From Caccoplasma sp905210875 (GTDB lineage Bacteria; Bacteroidota; Bacteroidia; Bacteroidales; UBA11471), in contig OZ007034.1 in the NCBI GenBank assembly GCA_963931635.1, forward strand, positions 620,001 through 684,000: 64,000 nucleotides of DNA, given 5' to 3'. Below are positions 36,523 through 46,337 of the stretch, in pieces. Position 1 is the stretch's first letter; each line of letters starts with the position of its first letter. Under the pieces are notes generated by a model. It did no database searches, had not been told where the DNA came from, and worked only from the letters and a program-made list of their open reading frames with translations. A program made the position numbers and the translations under genes.

Positions 36523-37380
36523 ATGATAGCAGCAACGACGACTCCCTACACGTTGAACCTCGGAGGCCGGCTTCTCCCGCTCGACCGTCCACGGGTCATG
36601 GGTATTCTCAACGCCACGCCCGACTCGTTTTACGACGCCAGCCGCTGCGGCTCCGACACCGAAGCCATCGCCCGGCGCGCCCGTGCCATCATCGAAGAGG
36701 GAGGCGACATCATCGACATAGGCGCCTACTCCTCCCGACCCGGCGCCGATGACGTTTCGCCCGAAGAGGAGTGGCAGCGGCTCGACCGTGCCCTCGACAT
36801 CATACGCAGCCTCTACCCCGAGGCCATACTCTCGGTCGACACCTTCCGGGCCGACATTGCCCGCCGCTGCGCCGAACAATACGGAGTACAAATCATCAAC
36901 GACATCTCCGGTGGCGACCTCGACCCCGAAATGTTCGACACCGTGGCCGACCTGCACACCGCCTACATACTCATGCACATGAAGGGTACCCCACAGACCA
37001 TGCAGGAAGCTCCCCGCTACAACCACCTCATGGCCGACGTGACCGATTACTTCGCCCGCCGCATCGACCGGCTGCACCGGCTCGGGGTAAGCGACATCAT
37101 CGTCGACCCGGGATTCGGATTCGGAAAAACGCTCGACGACAACTACCGGCTTCTGCGCCGGCTCGACGAACTGCGTGTTCTGGGTAAACCCCTGCTCGTC
37201 GGCGTGTCGCGGAAATCGATGATATACCGGCTTCTCGGTACCACTCCGGCCGAAAGCCTCACGGGCACGACCGCACTCCACACCATGGCTTTGATAAACG
37301 GGGCCAGCATCTTGCGAGTACACGACGTGAGAGAAGCCGTCGAAACCACTAAAATCGTATCAAAAACCTTATCGGTATAG
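36523..37380 (+). CDS. folP: Dihydropteroate synthase
   Basis: The 285-residue protein carries the DHPS signatures MGILNATPDSFYD (pterin loop), DIIDIGAYSSRPGA, SVDTFRADIA, INDISGGDLD, VDPGFGFGKTLDDN and GVSRKSMIYRLLG. It joins pABA to dihydropterin pyrophosphate in folate synthesis and is the target of sulfonamides. The arginine and lysine of the pABA site are present. cdaA starts 3 bases after its stop, a pairing common in Bacteroidales. Confidence 0.98.
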   Translation: MIAATTTPYTLNLGGRLLPLDRPRVMGILNATPDSFYDASRCGSDTEAIARRARAIIEEGGDIIDIGAYSSRPGADDVSPEEEWQRLDRALDIIRSLYPEAILSVDTFRADIARRCAEQYGVQIINDISGGDLDPEMFDTVADLHTAYILMHMKGTPQTMQEAPRYNHLMADVTDYFARRIDRLHRLGVSDIIVDPGFGFGKTLDDNYRLLRRLDELRVLGKPLLVGVSRKSMIYRLLGTTPAESLTGTTALHTMALINGASILRVHDVREAVETTKIVSKTLSV

Positions 37381-37383
37381 CCT

Positions 37384-38145
37384 ATGTTTGCACACTTCGG
37401 CATCAAAGACATACTCGACATTCTGATTGTTGCGACGCTGCTATACAGCCTCTATCGCCTCATGAAGGAGTCGGGCTCGATAAACATCTTCACGGGCGTA
37501 CTCATCTTCATCGGTGTATGGGTGGTCGTCACCCGCATTCTCGACATGAAGCTCATGGGCGCCATCATGGACAAGCTCATCAGCGTGGGGGTCATTATTC
37601 TGGTGATACTCTTCCACGACGAAATCAGGCAATTTCTCGTAGAACTCGGTTCCCACAAGCGATGGCGGTTCCTCTTCCACTTTTTCAGACCCAACAAAAA
37701 CAAAAACGAGACTCGCGACTACATCGCACCTGTCGTCTATGCCTGCATCAGCCTATCCAAAGGCAAAGTGGGGGCCCTCATCGTCATCAAGCGGGATATG
37801 CCACTTACCTTTTATGAGCAGACCGGCGACATCATCAATGCCGACGTCAACCCGCGACTCATCGAGAATATCTTCTTCAAGAACAGCCCGCTGCACGATG
37901 GTGCCATGATTATCGCCGACAACCGCATACGCGCCGCCGGCTGCATACTTCCCGTATCGCACAACCTCGACATTCCCAAATCATTGGGCCTGAGACACCG
38001 GGCCGCACTGGGAATCTCGCAGGAGACCGACGCCATAGCCGTGGTCGTGTCGGAAGAGACCGGCAACATCTCGGTGGCAATGAACGGGAAATTCAAACTG
38101 CGACTCTCCACCAAGGAGCTGGAACAAGTACTCACCACAGCCTAA
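37384..38145 (+). CDS. cdaA: Diadenylate cyclase (c-di-AMP synthase)
   Basis: The 253-residue protein has three N-terminal membrane helices (about 8-100, including FTGVLIFIGVWVVVTRIL) and a cytoplasmic DAC domain (about 105-245). The catalytic motifs are HDGAMII (DGA) and RHRAALG (RHR). CdaA condenses two ATP into c-di-AMP, which controls ion and osmolyte balance and cell-wall homeostasis. No cdaR gene follows, in contrast to Firmicutes. The next gene is a glycosyltransferase 12 bases on. Confidence 0.97.
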   Translation: MFAHFGIKDILDILIVATLLYSLYRLMKESGSINIFTGVLIFIGVWVVVTRILDMKLMGAIMDKLISVGVIILVILFHDEIRQFLVELGSHKRWRFLFHFFRPNKNKNETRDYIAPVVYACISLSKGKVGALIVIKRDMPLTFYEQTGDIINADVNPRLIENIFFKNSPLHDGAMIIADNRIRAAGCILPVSHNLDIPKSLGLRHRAALGISQETDAIAVVVSEETGNISVAMNGKFKLRLSTKELEQVLTTA

Positions 38146-38157
38146 CGATTCACAGAC

Positions 38158-39888
38158 ATGCAATACCGCTCATACATACAGCAGCTGGTCGACAGACGGG
38201 TAGCCCTCGGACTCTTCATCTGGTGGATACTCAACCTGCTGCAAGCCGCCTTCACCGAGCTGGCCCACGACGAAGCCTACTACTTCATGTTTTCCCAGCA
38301 TCTCGACTGGGGATACTTCGACCACCCGCCCATGACGGCCCTGCTCATCTGGCTGGGCAGTTTCGTCGGAGGAGAACTGGGCGTGCGGCTCTTCTTCACC
38401 CTGTTGCAACCCCTCTATCTGTGGATTCTGTGGTGCATCGTGCGCCCCGCCACCCCTCACCGCAGCGACGCCACGACATTCCTGCTCGCCTCGGCAGCGT
38501 TGCCCATACTCCAACTCTACGGCTTCCTGGCCGTACCCGACGTGCCGCTCCTGATGACGGCCGCCCTGTTCCTGCTCTGCTACAAGCGGTTTACCGAAGA
38601 CGAGTCGGTGCTGAACATGCTCCTCCTGGGATTGACCATGGCCCTGATGGCTTACAGCAAATACCACGGCGCACTGGTCGTACTCTTCACACTGGCCCTC
38701 AACCCGCGCATCTTCACCCGGTCGCGCATCTATCTGAGCGGGATTTTCGCCCTCATTCTCATCGCACCCCACCTCTGGTGGCAGCACACCCACGACTGGG
38801 CCACCTTTGCATACCACCTGCACGACCGCAACGGGGAGTTTACCTTCTCAAACCTCACCGAGCACCTGCTCAACACCATAGCCGTGTTCAACCCCTTCTT
38901 CCTCCCTGTCTACTTCCTGGCCTGGAAACGGGTGAAGGCCCATAATGCCACCGAACGCGCGCTCTACTTCATGCCCATACTCTTCTTCTTGTTTTTTGCT
39001 TTCTCCACACTCAAAGGACGCATACAACCGCAATGGCTCATCGTGGCCTCGTTCGGATTCATATACCTCATCTTCCAATATACCCGCGAATATGCCGGGC
39101 CGAGACTCCGCCGCTACGTCACCATCGTCGGGTGGGCAACCATCGTCCTGGCTCTGCTCATGCGCATCGAGCTCATCTGGAATCCGCTGGGCATACGCTT
39201 TGAAATATTCGACAACCGTCCCTCCTTCGAAGCCATAGCCCACGAAGCCGGCGACCGCCCCATAATATTCGGAGGCAGCTACGCCATCGCCTCGAAATAC
39301 AACTTCTATACCGGGAAACCGGCCTATTGCCAGCCCGACTTCTTCTACCGCACCAGCCAGTGGCAGTTCCGCGACGACGACACCCAAGCTACCGGCCGGG
39401 AAGTTCTCTGGGGTATGCTCATCGACGGCAGCCACCCCACCCCGCCGGGCATGAACGGAATATCGCTCGCCAACGGACAGAAATTTGTTTACAACGTCAT
39501 TCCCTCGTTCAAGCCCGTACGCCTCACCACCGTCTACTACAACGAAGAGATGATGCCCAAAGAGATTGCAGCGGGCGACACCCTCTCCTGCATCGTGGGA
39601 CTGACCAACCCCTACCCCGACACCATCAAGGTAGGCAGCGACAACACACAACTGCTCCTGCTCCTCTCCGACAAGAAACTGAGAAGAGCCGTACCCGTCG
39701 ACTTACAGGTGGTACTTCCTCCGGCAACCGAAGAGGAGTCGGTTACCGTCATGAAAAAAGTGAAGGTTGCCATACCGGCCGACCTGCCGACACAGAACTA
39801 CGATTTGGGATTTGCCATACAGCGTGCGCCCCTGACATTCGGATACAATTCGCCCAAATACCGTATAAAAATTCTCTCTGACAAGTAG
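38158..39888 (+). CDS. Integral-membrane glycosyltransferase, GT39/ArnT-like
   Basis: The 576-residue protein has a multi-helix N-terminal two thirds and a soluble C-terminal part. The first outer loop carries the catalytic acidic pair in LAHDEAYYFMFSQHLDWGYF followed by DHPPM, typical of PMT/ArnT-type enzymes that use polyprenyl-phosphate sugar donors. The acceptor could be lipid A, another surface glycan or protein. The last 120 residues (KPVRLTTVYYNEEMMPKEIA onward) are beta-rich and unassigned. GtrA follows 4 bases downstream, so the pair may flip and attach a sugar together. Confidence 0.88.
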   Translation: MQYRSYIQQLVDRRVALGLFIWWILNLLQAAFTELAHDEAYYFMFSQHLDWGYFDHPPMTALLIWLGSFVGGELGVRLFFTLLQPLYLWILWCIVRPATPHRSDATTFLLASAALPILQLYGFLAVPDVPLLMTAALFLLCYKRFTEDESVLNMLLLGLTMALMAYSKYHGALVVLFTLALNPRIFTRSRIYLSGIFALILIAPHLWWQHTHDWATFAYHLHDRNGEFTFSNLTEHLLNTIAVFNPFFLPVYFLAWKRVKAHNATERALYFMPILFFLFFAFSTLKGRIQPQWLIVASFGFIYLIFQYTREYAGPRLRRYVTIVGWATIVLALLMRIELIWNPLGIRFEIFDNRPSFEAIAHEAGDRPIIFGGSYAIASKYNFYTGKPAYCQPDFFYRTSQWQFRDDDTQATGREVLWGMLIDGSHPTPPGMNGISLANGQKFVYNVIPSFKPVRLTTVYYNEEMMPKEIAAGDTLSCIVGLTNPYPDTIKVGSDNTQLLLLLSDKKLRRAVPVDLQVVLPPATEEESVTVMKKVKVAIPADLPTQNYDLGFAIQRAPLTFGYNSPKYRIKILSDK

Positions 39889-39892
39889 CGCG

Positions 39893-40261
39893 ATGTTTGT
39901 TCAATTCATCAAATTCTGTCTCGTCGGCGGCTCCGGCGTCTTTGTCGACTTCGGCATCACCTGGCTGCTGAAAGAGGTGGCCCGCATCAACAAATATGTG
40001 GCCAACTCCATCGGCTTTATCTGTGCCGCCACAAGCAATTACCTGCTCAACCGCATCTGGACCTTCGAGAGCCACGACCCCGAAATCGCCATGCAATACG
40101 CGCGGTTCATCGGCATATCGGTCATAGGCCTGCTCATCAACAACACCGCCATCTACCTTTTCAACGACAAGCTGAAACTGAATTTCTACTTCTCCAAACT
40201 GCTGGCCATCGGCATTGTTACCTTCTGGAATTTCTTCATGAACTATTTCTTCAACTTTTAA
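39893..40261 (+). CDS. GtrA-family membrane protein
   Basis: The 122-residue protein has four helices and typical GtrA features: FIKFCLVGGSGVFVDFGITW near the start, ANSIGFICAATSNYLLNRIWTF in the middle and FWNFFMNYFFNF at the end. GtrA proteins are thought to move polyprenyl-linked sugars across the inner membrane. It is the last gene of the folP-cdaA-GT39-gtrA run. The 185 bases after it hold no gene or clear terminator. Confidence 0.93.
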   Translation: MFVQFIKFCLVGGSGVFVDFGITWLLKEVARINKYVANSIGFICAATSNYLLNRIWTFESHDPEIAMQYARFIGISVIGLLINNTAIYLFNDKLKLNFYFSKLLAIGIVTFWNFFMNYFFNF

Positions 40262-40446
40262 GCGAATATCCGGCAAAGGCAGGGAAAAGCTCCCGTCACA
40301 ATCGGACCGACACCCGCGTCCCTGCTCCGGTACAGGACATACGGCTCTGACGCTGACACAGAAGGACATACTTACGGTCGATCGCAACCGACGGCCGACA
40401 CACATCGATAGAAAAGAGAGATAGAGATAAAAAAGAAGAGAAAAAC

Positions 40447-41097
40447 TCAGCGCACATCGAGAGTCGTGAGCAGGCGCTCATACTCCGCGAGCATTGCCTC
40501 GTGCAACTTGTCGACCAACGGATAGTCGACCTCCACCCCCTCGGGCTGCATCAGTTGCACCGCACGGCGCTCTTTACGGGTCTGCTCCACCTCAAAGAAG
40601 AACGGATGCATCACCAGCGTCATGTGGGTGTGTGTGTCGTAGAGGCAGAGCGTATAATCGACCGACAGCCGCAACGAGGGCGTGGCGTATGACGCTTTCA
40701 GAAAGGCCTGAGGTGGAATCATCGGCGCCAACAGCATCGAGACCACCTGCTTCTCTTTTATACCCTTGACAACATCGGGATAACCATACATCTGGGTATT
40801 GACCCGGGTATAGGCCAAGTAGCGTGTGCGGGCGGGATAAGAGGCCAGCGAATCGGGCGAGATAAAAACGTTCTGCCGCAACGAAGAGACGAGTGAACGC
40901 GAGCGGGACAAAGCCGAGGGAAAATCTCTGAGCAGGAACATCTTCGACGAGTCGGGCGAGACCACCCCCACATACTCGACACAAGGCTCCACGGGCCGAC
41001 AGGCCTTGGCCTTGGTGTTGCGGCGAGCTGCCGTCGCCTCTCCGGTGAAGAGCAGCGACAGTATCAGTACGATGATGGCGACAGGTCGCATAGGCAC
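40447..41097 (-). CDS. Hypothetical secreted protein
   Basis: The 216-residue protein has a Sec signal (MPMRPVAIIVLILSLLFTGE, cleavage after EATA). The mature part has no motif I recognise. It includes VVSPDSSKMFLLRDFPSAL and the basic-acidic C-terminus VDKLHEAMLAEYERLLTTLD. It starts 6 bases after the ispF stop, as the last gene of the rex-FAH-porU-porV-ispF run. Position suggests an envelope role; nothing more can be claimed. Confidence 0.7.
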   Translation of the reverse strand: MPMRPVAIIVLILSLLFTGEATAARRNTKAKACRPVEPCVEYVGVVSPDSSKMFLLRDFPSALSRSRSLVSSLRQNVFISPDSLASYPARTRYLAYTRVNTQMYGYPDVVKGIKEKQVVSMLLAPMIPPQAFLKASYATPSLRLSVDYTLCLYDTHTHMTLVMHPFFFEVEQTRKERRAVQLMQPEGVEVDYPLVDKLHEAMLAEYERLLTTLDVR

Positions 41098-41103
41098 AGA
41101 TGA

Positions 41104-41595
41104 TTACGATTTTTGGAGCAGCGCTACGGCATAGGCCGATATGCCCTCTTCACGTCCGGTGAATCCCAACTTCTCAGTGGTCGTGGCCTTGATGGAGATA
41201 TCGTCGGGCTCGATGCCCATGACACAGGCCAAGGTCTCCTGCATGCGGGGTATGTGCGGATTGAGCTTGGGGCGTTCGGCGCACACGGTAACATCGATGT
41301 TGCCTATTTCGTAACCATGCTCCCTGATGAGCCGCACGGTATCGCGCAGCAATATCTTGCTGTCGATGTTTTTATACTCCGCCGCCGTATCGGGAAAGTG
41401 AAAACCGATGTCGCGCATTGCCGCCGCCCCCAGAAGGGCATCGCACACGGCATGAATCAGCACATCGGCATCGGAGTGTCCCAACAAGCCAAGCGTGTGG
41501 TCGATGCGTATGCCACCCAGCCACAACTCCCGGCCTTCGACCAGCCGGTGTACGTCAAAACCCATTCCTACACGTATCTTCATCGGCAAACGCAT
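41104..41595 (-). CDS. ispF: 2-C-methyl-D-erythritol 2,4-cyclodiphosphate synthase
   Basis: The protein has 163 residues from the ATG at 41595, which shares one base with the porV stop (TAATG). The second ATG at 41583 (MKIRVGMGFDVHRL) is the more usual family start. Signatures are GFDVHRL (metal-binding Asp and His), GHSDADVLIHA and ATTTEKLGFTGREEGISAYA. IspF makes the cyclic diphosphate in the MEP isoprenoid pathway. Translational coupling to porV places an isoprenoid gene inside a secretion operon. Confidence 0.98.
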   Translation of the reverse strand: MRLPMKIRVGMGFDVHRLVEGRELWLGGIRIDHTLGLLGHSDADVLIHAVCDALLGAAAMRDIGFHFPDTAAEYKNIDSKILLRDTVRLIREHGYEIGNIDVTVCAERPKLNPHIPRMQETLACVMGIEPDDISIKATTTEKLGFTGREEGISAYAVALLQKS

Positions 41596-42824
41596 TAGCG
41601 ACGGCGACGACCTATGAGGTCTTTAATGCCGTCCATGTCAAACGAGAGGGTAAAACGCATCGTCTGATCGAGCGGGCTGCTTTGGGCCGTAGCCAACACA
41701 TAAGCCGCATCGAGCGAAAATACATTAAGCGAAAAACCGGCTCCGAAAGTGGCATACTGGCGATTACCCTTGTACTTGTTTTCATAATAATAACCGGCAC
41801 GCACAAAGAAACGGCGGTTGTAGGAGTATTCAAGACCGGTCGAGAAATAAATCTCCTGCAACTCTTCCTTGAATCCGCCGGGAGCGTCGGAAAAAGACTT
41901 GAAGATACCCGATATGGAACCGGTATTGTTGAAGTCTTCTTTCGCCCGATTGTAGGCCTCGGTATCATACTGTTCATACCCGTCGCTATCGATATAGGTA
42001 TAGTCGCTCTGGCGGGGAGCCGCCGGCACCAGCAACTTGTTGGCGTCGAAGTTGATGGAAAGTGTGTTGTAGGCGTAAATCGGGAAGAGGAACGAGAAGC
42101 CGAGGCGCAGGTTGGTAGGCAGGAAAGAACTGTTGGTACCTCCGTCGTAAGAGACTTTCGAACCGATGTTGGAGATGTTGAATCCCCACGAGAACTGACA
42201 TTCGCTACGCCCGATGATGGGATAGACCGTCTGGTAGCCCGAAATGTCGGCGGCAAAGGCAGCGGCGCCCGACATATCTTCGGCCGACGAAAGACCGCCA
42301 AAGCCCATGTCGGAGTAGATGAACCGGAAAACCACACCCATCGAGAACGACGACGACAACTTGCGGGAATAACCCAGGTCAAGTGCCATCTCATAGGGGT
42401 TGACGGTATTCTGCAAGGTACCGGAGTTGTCGTAGGTTGGCACCGAACCGAGCGAGAAATAACGCAACGATGCGCTCAGAGCCTGCAAGTCGTTACCGCC
42501 GAACTTCCAGTAACCGGCCACATAAGCCAGGTTGATATCGTTCACCAGTTTGCGCAGCCACGGGGTGTACGACACCGAAACACCGGCACTGCTGAACGCG
42601 AAGGCATATTTCGACGGGTTCCAGTACTGCGAGTTCACATCGGGGTCGGTAGCCGCTCCCAGGTCACCCATCGAACCACCGCGGGCATCGGGTGCGATAT
42701 TGAGCGTGGTTACACCGGTGGTAATGGGGTTGAACATGTCTTTTCCATCGCCATCGGCAAGAGCAGGAAGGGCCAGGAATGACCACATTCCCGCACAGAA
42801 CAGATATTTTATCGAATGTTTCAT
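41595..42824 (-). CDS. porV: Type IX secretion system outer-membrane protein PorV (LptO)
   Basis: The protein has 409 residues from ATG 42824 (MKHSIKYLFCAGMWSFLALP), the signal peptide start. A longer open frame reaches into the porU coding region and is rejected. The mature N-terminus (NPITTGVTTLNIAPDARGGSM then GDLGAATDPDVNSQYWNPSK) is characteristic of PorV. It is followed by a FadL-like beta-barrel ending in RFTLSFDMDG. PorV shuttles type IX cargo from the translocon to the PorU sortase. It lies directly after porU (49 bases), the same order as in Porphyromonas gingivalis. Confidence 0.93.
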   Translation of the reverse strand: MKHSIKYLFCAGMWSFLALPALADGDGKDMFNPITTGVTTLNIAPDARGGSMGDLGAATDPDVNSQYWNPSKYAFAFSSAGVSVSYTPWLRKLVNDINLAYVAGYWKFGGNDLQALSASLRYFSLGSVPTYDNSGTLQNTVNPYEMALDLGYSRKLSSSFSMGVVFRFIYSDMGFGGLSSAEDMSGAAAFAADISGYQTVYPIIGRSECQFSWGFNISNIGSKVSYDGGTNSSFLPTNLRLGFSFLFPIYAYNTLSINFDANKLLVPAAPRQSDYTYIDSDGYEQYDTEAYNRAKEDFNNTGSISGIFKSFSDAPGGFKEELQEIYFSTGLEYSYNRRFFVRAGYYYENKYKGNRQYATFGAGFSLNVFSLDAAYVLATAQSSPLDQTMRFTLSFDMDGIKDLIGRRRR

Positions 42825-42873
42825 ATTTCGTTGAGAGCTTGTCAATATGTAAATAACTTCACTTTTACGGCGT

Positions 42874-45800
42874 TTATTGTGGTGTAACAATGATTTTTTG
42901 CGTTTTTGTAGCTTCGCTACTTCCGTTAACAGAGATAATGGCCCGATAGAGATAGACGCCATCGCGCACACGACGGCCGGCGTTATCGGTAAGGTCCCAG
43001 ACGATGGGCGACGAAACCCACATATCCGACATGGCGGTCTGCTCGACATTCCACACCTCGCGGCCCGACCAGTCAAATATCGACAGCTTGATGGTCATCA
43101 ACATACCGGGACGGTCGTGGCGCAGATAAAAACGTGCCACGTCGCTCACCGGGCTCTTCTCGGGATAGAGGCTGTAAATCTGAGGTTTCAGCCCCCGCTG
43201 CACGGCAAACTGCAAGGTACGCGACGACGAGTTGCCCTCGGTATCCCACACGGTAAAGCGCAACGAATGTTTGCCGTCGGTCAGAGTAGGCAGTTCATAG
43301 TAGACGTCGCCCAGGCCGAAAGCTCCGGCTGCCGGCTCGAAATAGGCATTGACGACATACTCCTGCTTGGGATCGTCGTCGACACACACCGTCATATCAT
43401 GACCGAGCCCGATACCTGAGATGTTGATGCCCGAGGCGTCTTCGACACGAGCCACAAAAAGAGGGGTCTCGTTCACCTTGTCGCCCTCGACAAAGTCCGA
43501 CGAATTGAGATACATGTAATGAATCTGCGGGCCGTCATAGTCGGCGTCGACATCGTTGTCCATACCGCCGATGACAAAGTGGCTGTTCACCCCCTGGGCC
43601 TCCCGGCCGGCGGCATCGCAGGCATAGAGATTGAACAGGCCCGGCTCGTTGGAGTAGTTCAGCTCTTTCGGCATCTTGAAGGTAAACTCAAATTCACCGC
43701 CGCGCACCGAGTCGCGCCCGGTGTAGAGCAGATTGTCTCGCGTATAGAAAGTATAGGGAATAATCTCGCCGTTGTCGTTTCCATTACCCCCGGTAACCAC
43801 CTCACGCTCGGAGTCGTACAGGCGGGGATAAATCAGTCCGTCGAAATCGGTGATGCGGGTATTCGCAGCCGTCTGCACCTCGCCCTTGACCGTTACCCAC
43901 GCGCGGGCTTCGAGTCGCAGGCTGTCGGCCTCGACCTCCGAAAGCAGGGTATCGTTGATGGCCGTTACCGCCATCTTGTACGAGGGAGCGTTGAGGCGCA
44001 GGGCCGGGTCGCCGAGCAGGATATAGTTGAGCTTGTTCATGAGCACATCGTTGGCATTGCTGGCGACGCTGTTTTTCCCACGACGCACCACATCGCCCAA
44101 CCGCACGAGGTGCCCGTCGGCTTCGCGGTCGAAAAGATGTTCGACAATCGCCTTGTTGATGTAGCCGTTGGCGTGGATATATACCACACGCGTCGTCGAA
44201 ATAAGTGCAATGCCTCCGCCCTGAGTATTGAGGAAAAGTTCCTCACCGCCCGAGTTGGAGCGGTCGTCAAAGCGGCTGAAATCGCAGGTGGCCGTAATCC
44301 ACAGCGGCAGACGCGAGACATACATGTTGGAGATGTCGCTCCATTCGAGAATCTTCTCGGCCGTCCACCCCTTGGTGCTGCCGTGGCCCACGTAGTTGAT
44401 GGCCAACAGTCCGTCGCGTTTCAGCAGATTGAGCATCTGGCTTTTGGCATCGGGATAAGTTGCTCCCGTAGCCGCACTCACCCGGTTGTAGGCATCAATA
44501 TAGAGTTTATGTAAAAAGAATTCCGGATTTTTGGTTTCAAGAATTTCGGCCAGGTCTTCACTCTGAGACATGTGCACACCGGAGTTTCCGTCGTCGGCCA
44601 CCAGACAGATGTCGTTTTTCCAATATCCGTAGTCGGTATTGGTGGCATAGGCGATAATCTTGTCGACCATGGCCGAAGCCTCGACCTTGGTACGCACAGG
44701 AATACGACCTATTCCAAGATCAAGCGTCGCCCGGTAGAGGTCGGAACCTTCGTTGTCGTGCAGGAAGCCGAAATAGTCATCGCTCACAAAATTGTTTTGC
44801 TCGTCAATGCTCTCATCGCCTTGAAAGGTAAGCAGGAAAGGGTATGAGGCATACGCGGCCCACTCCTGCGTCACCCGGCGGTTGTCGTAACTGCCATCGC
44901 CGAAAAGCAGCAGATAGCGCGGCCGCTGCGATTCGTCACCGCCGGCCCGGTCGTAAAACATCTTCATGAAACGGCGTATGGCCGTAGCATCAGGTGTACC
45001 CGACGAGAATTCGTTATAAATATGGGTCGGCTGCACCACCTGATAAGAGAGCGAGTCGTGTGCAAGATGAAACTCTCCCAGGCGCACCGCCTCATCGCGG
45101 AAAAGCGATGGCGCCACAATCACAAAGTCGACCTGCGGAAGGGCGTGCAGGTTTTGGTTGGCAACCGTCCCCTCTAACTGGGGCGAAGGGAAAGATGCCG
45201 CCGGGTCGAAGGCCACATATTCACGCAGGGCCGTCTGCCGAGGGACAAACGATATCACACCATCGGCGTGTTCGACCGCAATCTCGCGGGGAGCATAGGG
45301 AATGGTTACGTCCCACACGCGGGGAGAGGCAACGCCCCCATCGCCAATTTCATAGCGCAGCCGCGAGGTGGCCGCCGAGCGGTGACGGAACGCCACATAG
45401 CCGTCGTAGAGGCGCAACTCGCGCTCCATGTTGAGAAGTATATAGTCGAGATAGGCTGCCGAGGCGCCGTTTCCGTCGAAAAGGACACGCACTACATCGG
45501 GGTCTTGCTCGTTGCGCACAAAAGAGTATTGAATCTTGGCCTCAACGCCACATTCATAAGTCTGCCCGTCGGCGTCGAGAATCGGCGCGATAGTGGCATT
45601 CTTTGTCTCCCCTCCATTAATCTGCACCGAGACTGTCGATGCCGAAGAGGTCGACTTGGCCAGGAATACGACCTCGGCCGTTACCGGGGTGGTGGTGATA
45701 CCCGGCATATCGAACGAGAATTCCCTCCACGACTGGTAGAGAAAGTCTTCGCCGTAAAAGTTGCGCCCCATGCGTCCGGGACTCACCAGCTCCTGCTCGT

Positions 45801-46302
45801 GCAGCACCCGGTCGTGAAAAGTATTTACCGTGAGTGATGCCGCCGACGAAGACGAAGCCTCCACCTCGGGCGAGGCGGGTGTCTCTGTCAGCTGTGTGAG
45901 GAAATAGTAGCCATACATCGAGTAGGGATTGCGCGTGCGCACAAAACGGCTGCTGCTCACCCCCCACGAGAGTACGCCCTGGCCGTAGAATAGGAGCTTG
46001 TTGCCGGTGTGCAAAACGGGTACCTGAGGCAAGTCGTCGACATAGGGTTGGGAAAAATCTTCGGACAGCATGGCTCCGCCATAACCGAAGACGGCCACAT
46101 GCGAAGGGTCGGAGAAGCCATACTCGCGCAACTGGTCGTAGGTAAGCTGATAGATGCCCGTCTCGTCGACGCGTATCTTTACCCACTGCCCCTGCGCCAG
46201 ACGCGACGAGGCAGCATATTGTTCGGCTCCCTGCGCGGTAACCGTCAGGGAGGTCAACTGCGCCCAAATAAGGAGAATGGCAAAAGCAATATAATTTCTC
46301 AT
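42874..46302 (-). CDS. porU: Type IX secretion system sortase PorU (C25 gingipain-like)
   Basis: The 1142-residue protein matches the PorU family length. After a signal peptide (MRNYIAFAILLIWAQLTSLT) comes an N-terminal beta-rich region. The C25 protease domain has the catalytic dyad His640 in INYVGHGSTKGW and Cys673 in LWITATCDFSRFDD. A large C-terminal region ends in an FlgD-Ig-like segment (FDWSGREVWNVE, DGVYLYRAIISVNG). PorU removes the C-terminal signal of type IX cargo and links it to A-LPS at the surface. The protein itself is not processed. It lies 35 bases after the FAH gene and 49 before porV. Confidence 0.95.
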   Translation of the reverse strand: MRNYIAFAILLIWAQLTSLTVTAQGAEQYAASSRLAQGQWVKIRVDETGIYQLTYDQLREYGFSDPSHVAVFGYGGAMLSEDFSQPYVDDLPQVPVLHTGNKLLFYGQGVLSWGVSSSRFVRTRNPYSMYGYYFLTQLTETPASPEVEASSSSAASLTVNTFHDRVLHEQELVSPGRMGRNFYGEDFLYQSWREFSFDMPGITTTPVTAEVVFLAKSTSSASTVSVQINGGETKNATIAPILDADGQTYECGVEAKIQYSFVRNEQDPDVVRVLFDGNGASAAYLDYILLNMERELRLYDGYVAFRHRSAATSRLRYEIGDGGVASPRVWDVTIPYAPREIAVEHADGVISFVPRQTALREYVAFDPAASFPSPQLEGTVANQNLHALPQVDFVIVAPSLFRDEAVRLGEFHLAHDSLSYQVVQPTHIYNEFSSGTPDATAIRRFMKMFYDRAGGDESQRPRYLLLFGDGSYDNRRVTQEWAAYASYPFLLTFQGDESIDEQNNFVSDDYFGFLHDNEGSDLYRATLDLGIGRIPVRTKVEASAMVDKIIAYATNTDYGYWKNDICLVADDGNSGVHMSQSEDLAEILETKNPEFFLHKLYIDAYNRVSAATGATYPDAKSQMLNLLKRDGLLAINYVGHGSTKGWTAEKILEWSDISNMYVSRLPLWITATCDFSRFDDRSNSGGEELFLNTQGGGIALISTTRVVYIHANGYINKAIVEHLFDREADGHLVRLGDVVRRGKNSVASNANDVLMNKLNYILLGDPALRLNAPSYKMAVTAINDTLLSEVEADSLRLEARAWVTVKGEVQTAANTRITDFDGLIYPRLYDSEREVVTGGNGNDNGEIIPYTFYTRDNLLYTGRDSVRGGEFEFTFKMPKELNYSNEPGLFNLYACDAAGREAQGVNSHFVIGGMDNDVDADYDGPQIHYMYLNSSDFVEGDKVNETPLFVARVEDASGINISGIGLGHDMTVCVDDDPKQEYVVNAYFEPAAGAFGLGDVYYELPTLTDGKHSLRFTVWDTEGNSSSRTLQFAVQRGLKPQIYSLYPEKSPVSDVARFYLRHDRPGMLMTIKLSIFDWSGREVWNVEQTAMSDMWVSSPIVWDLTDNAGRRVRDGVYLYRAIISVNGSSEATKTQKIIVTPQ

Positions 46303-46337
46303 ACGTTCATCTCTCGGTCGTTACCGGAGCGGCCTGG

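Noticed and set aside
41418..42782. 454-codon plus-strand open frame opposite porV and ispF
   Set aside because: It is antisense to two firmly identified genes, with no start context or domain.
42825..43076. N-terminal extension of porV by 84 codons
   Set aside because: The extension overlaps the 3' coding part of porU and has no signal; the ATG at 42824 starts a normal signal peptide.
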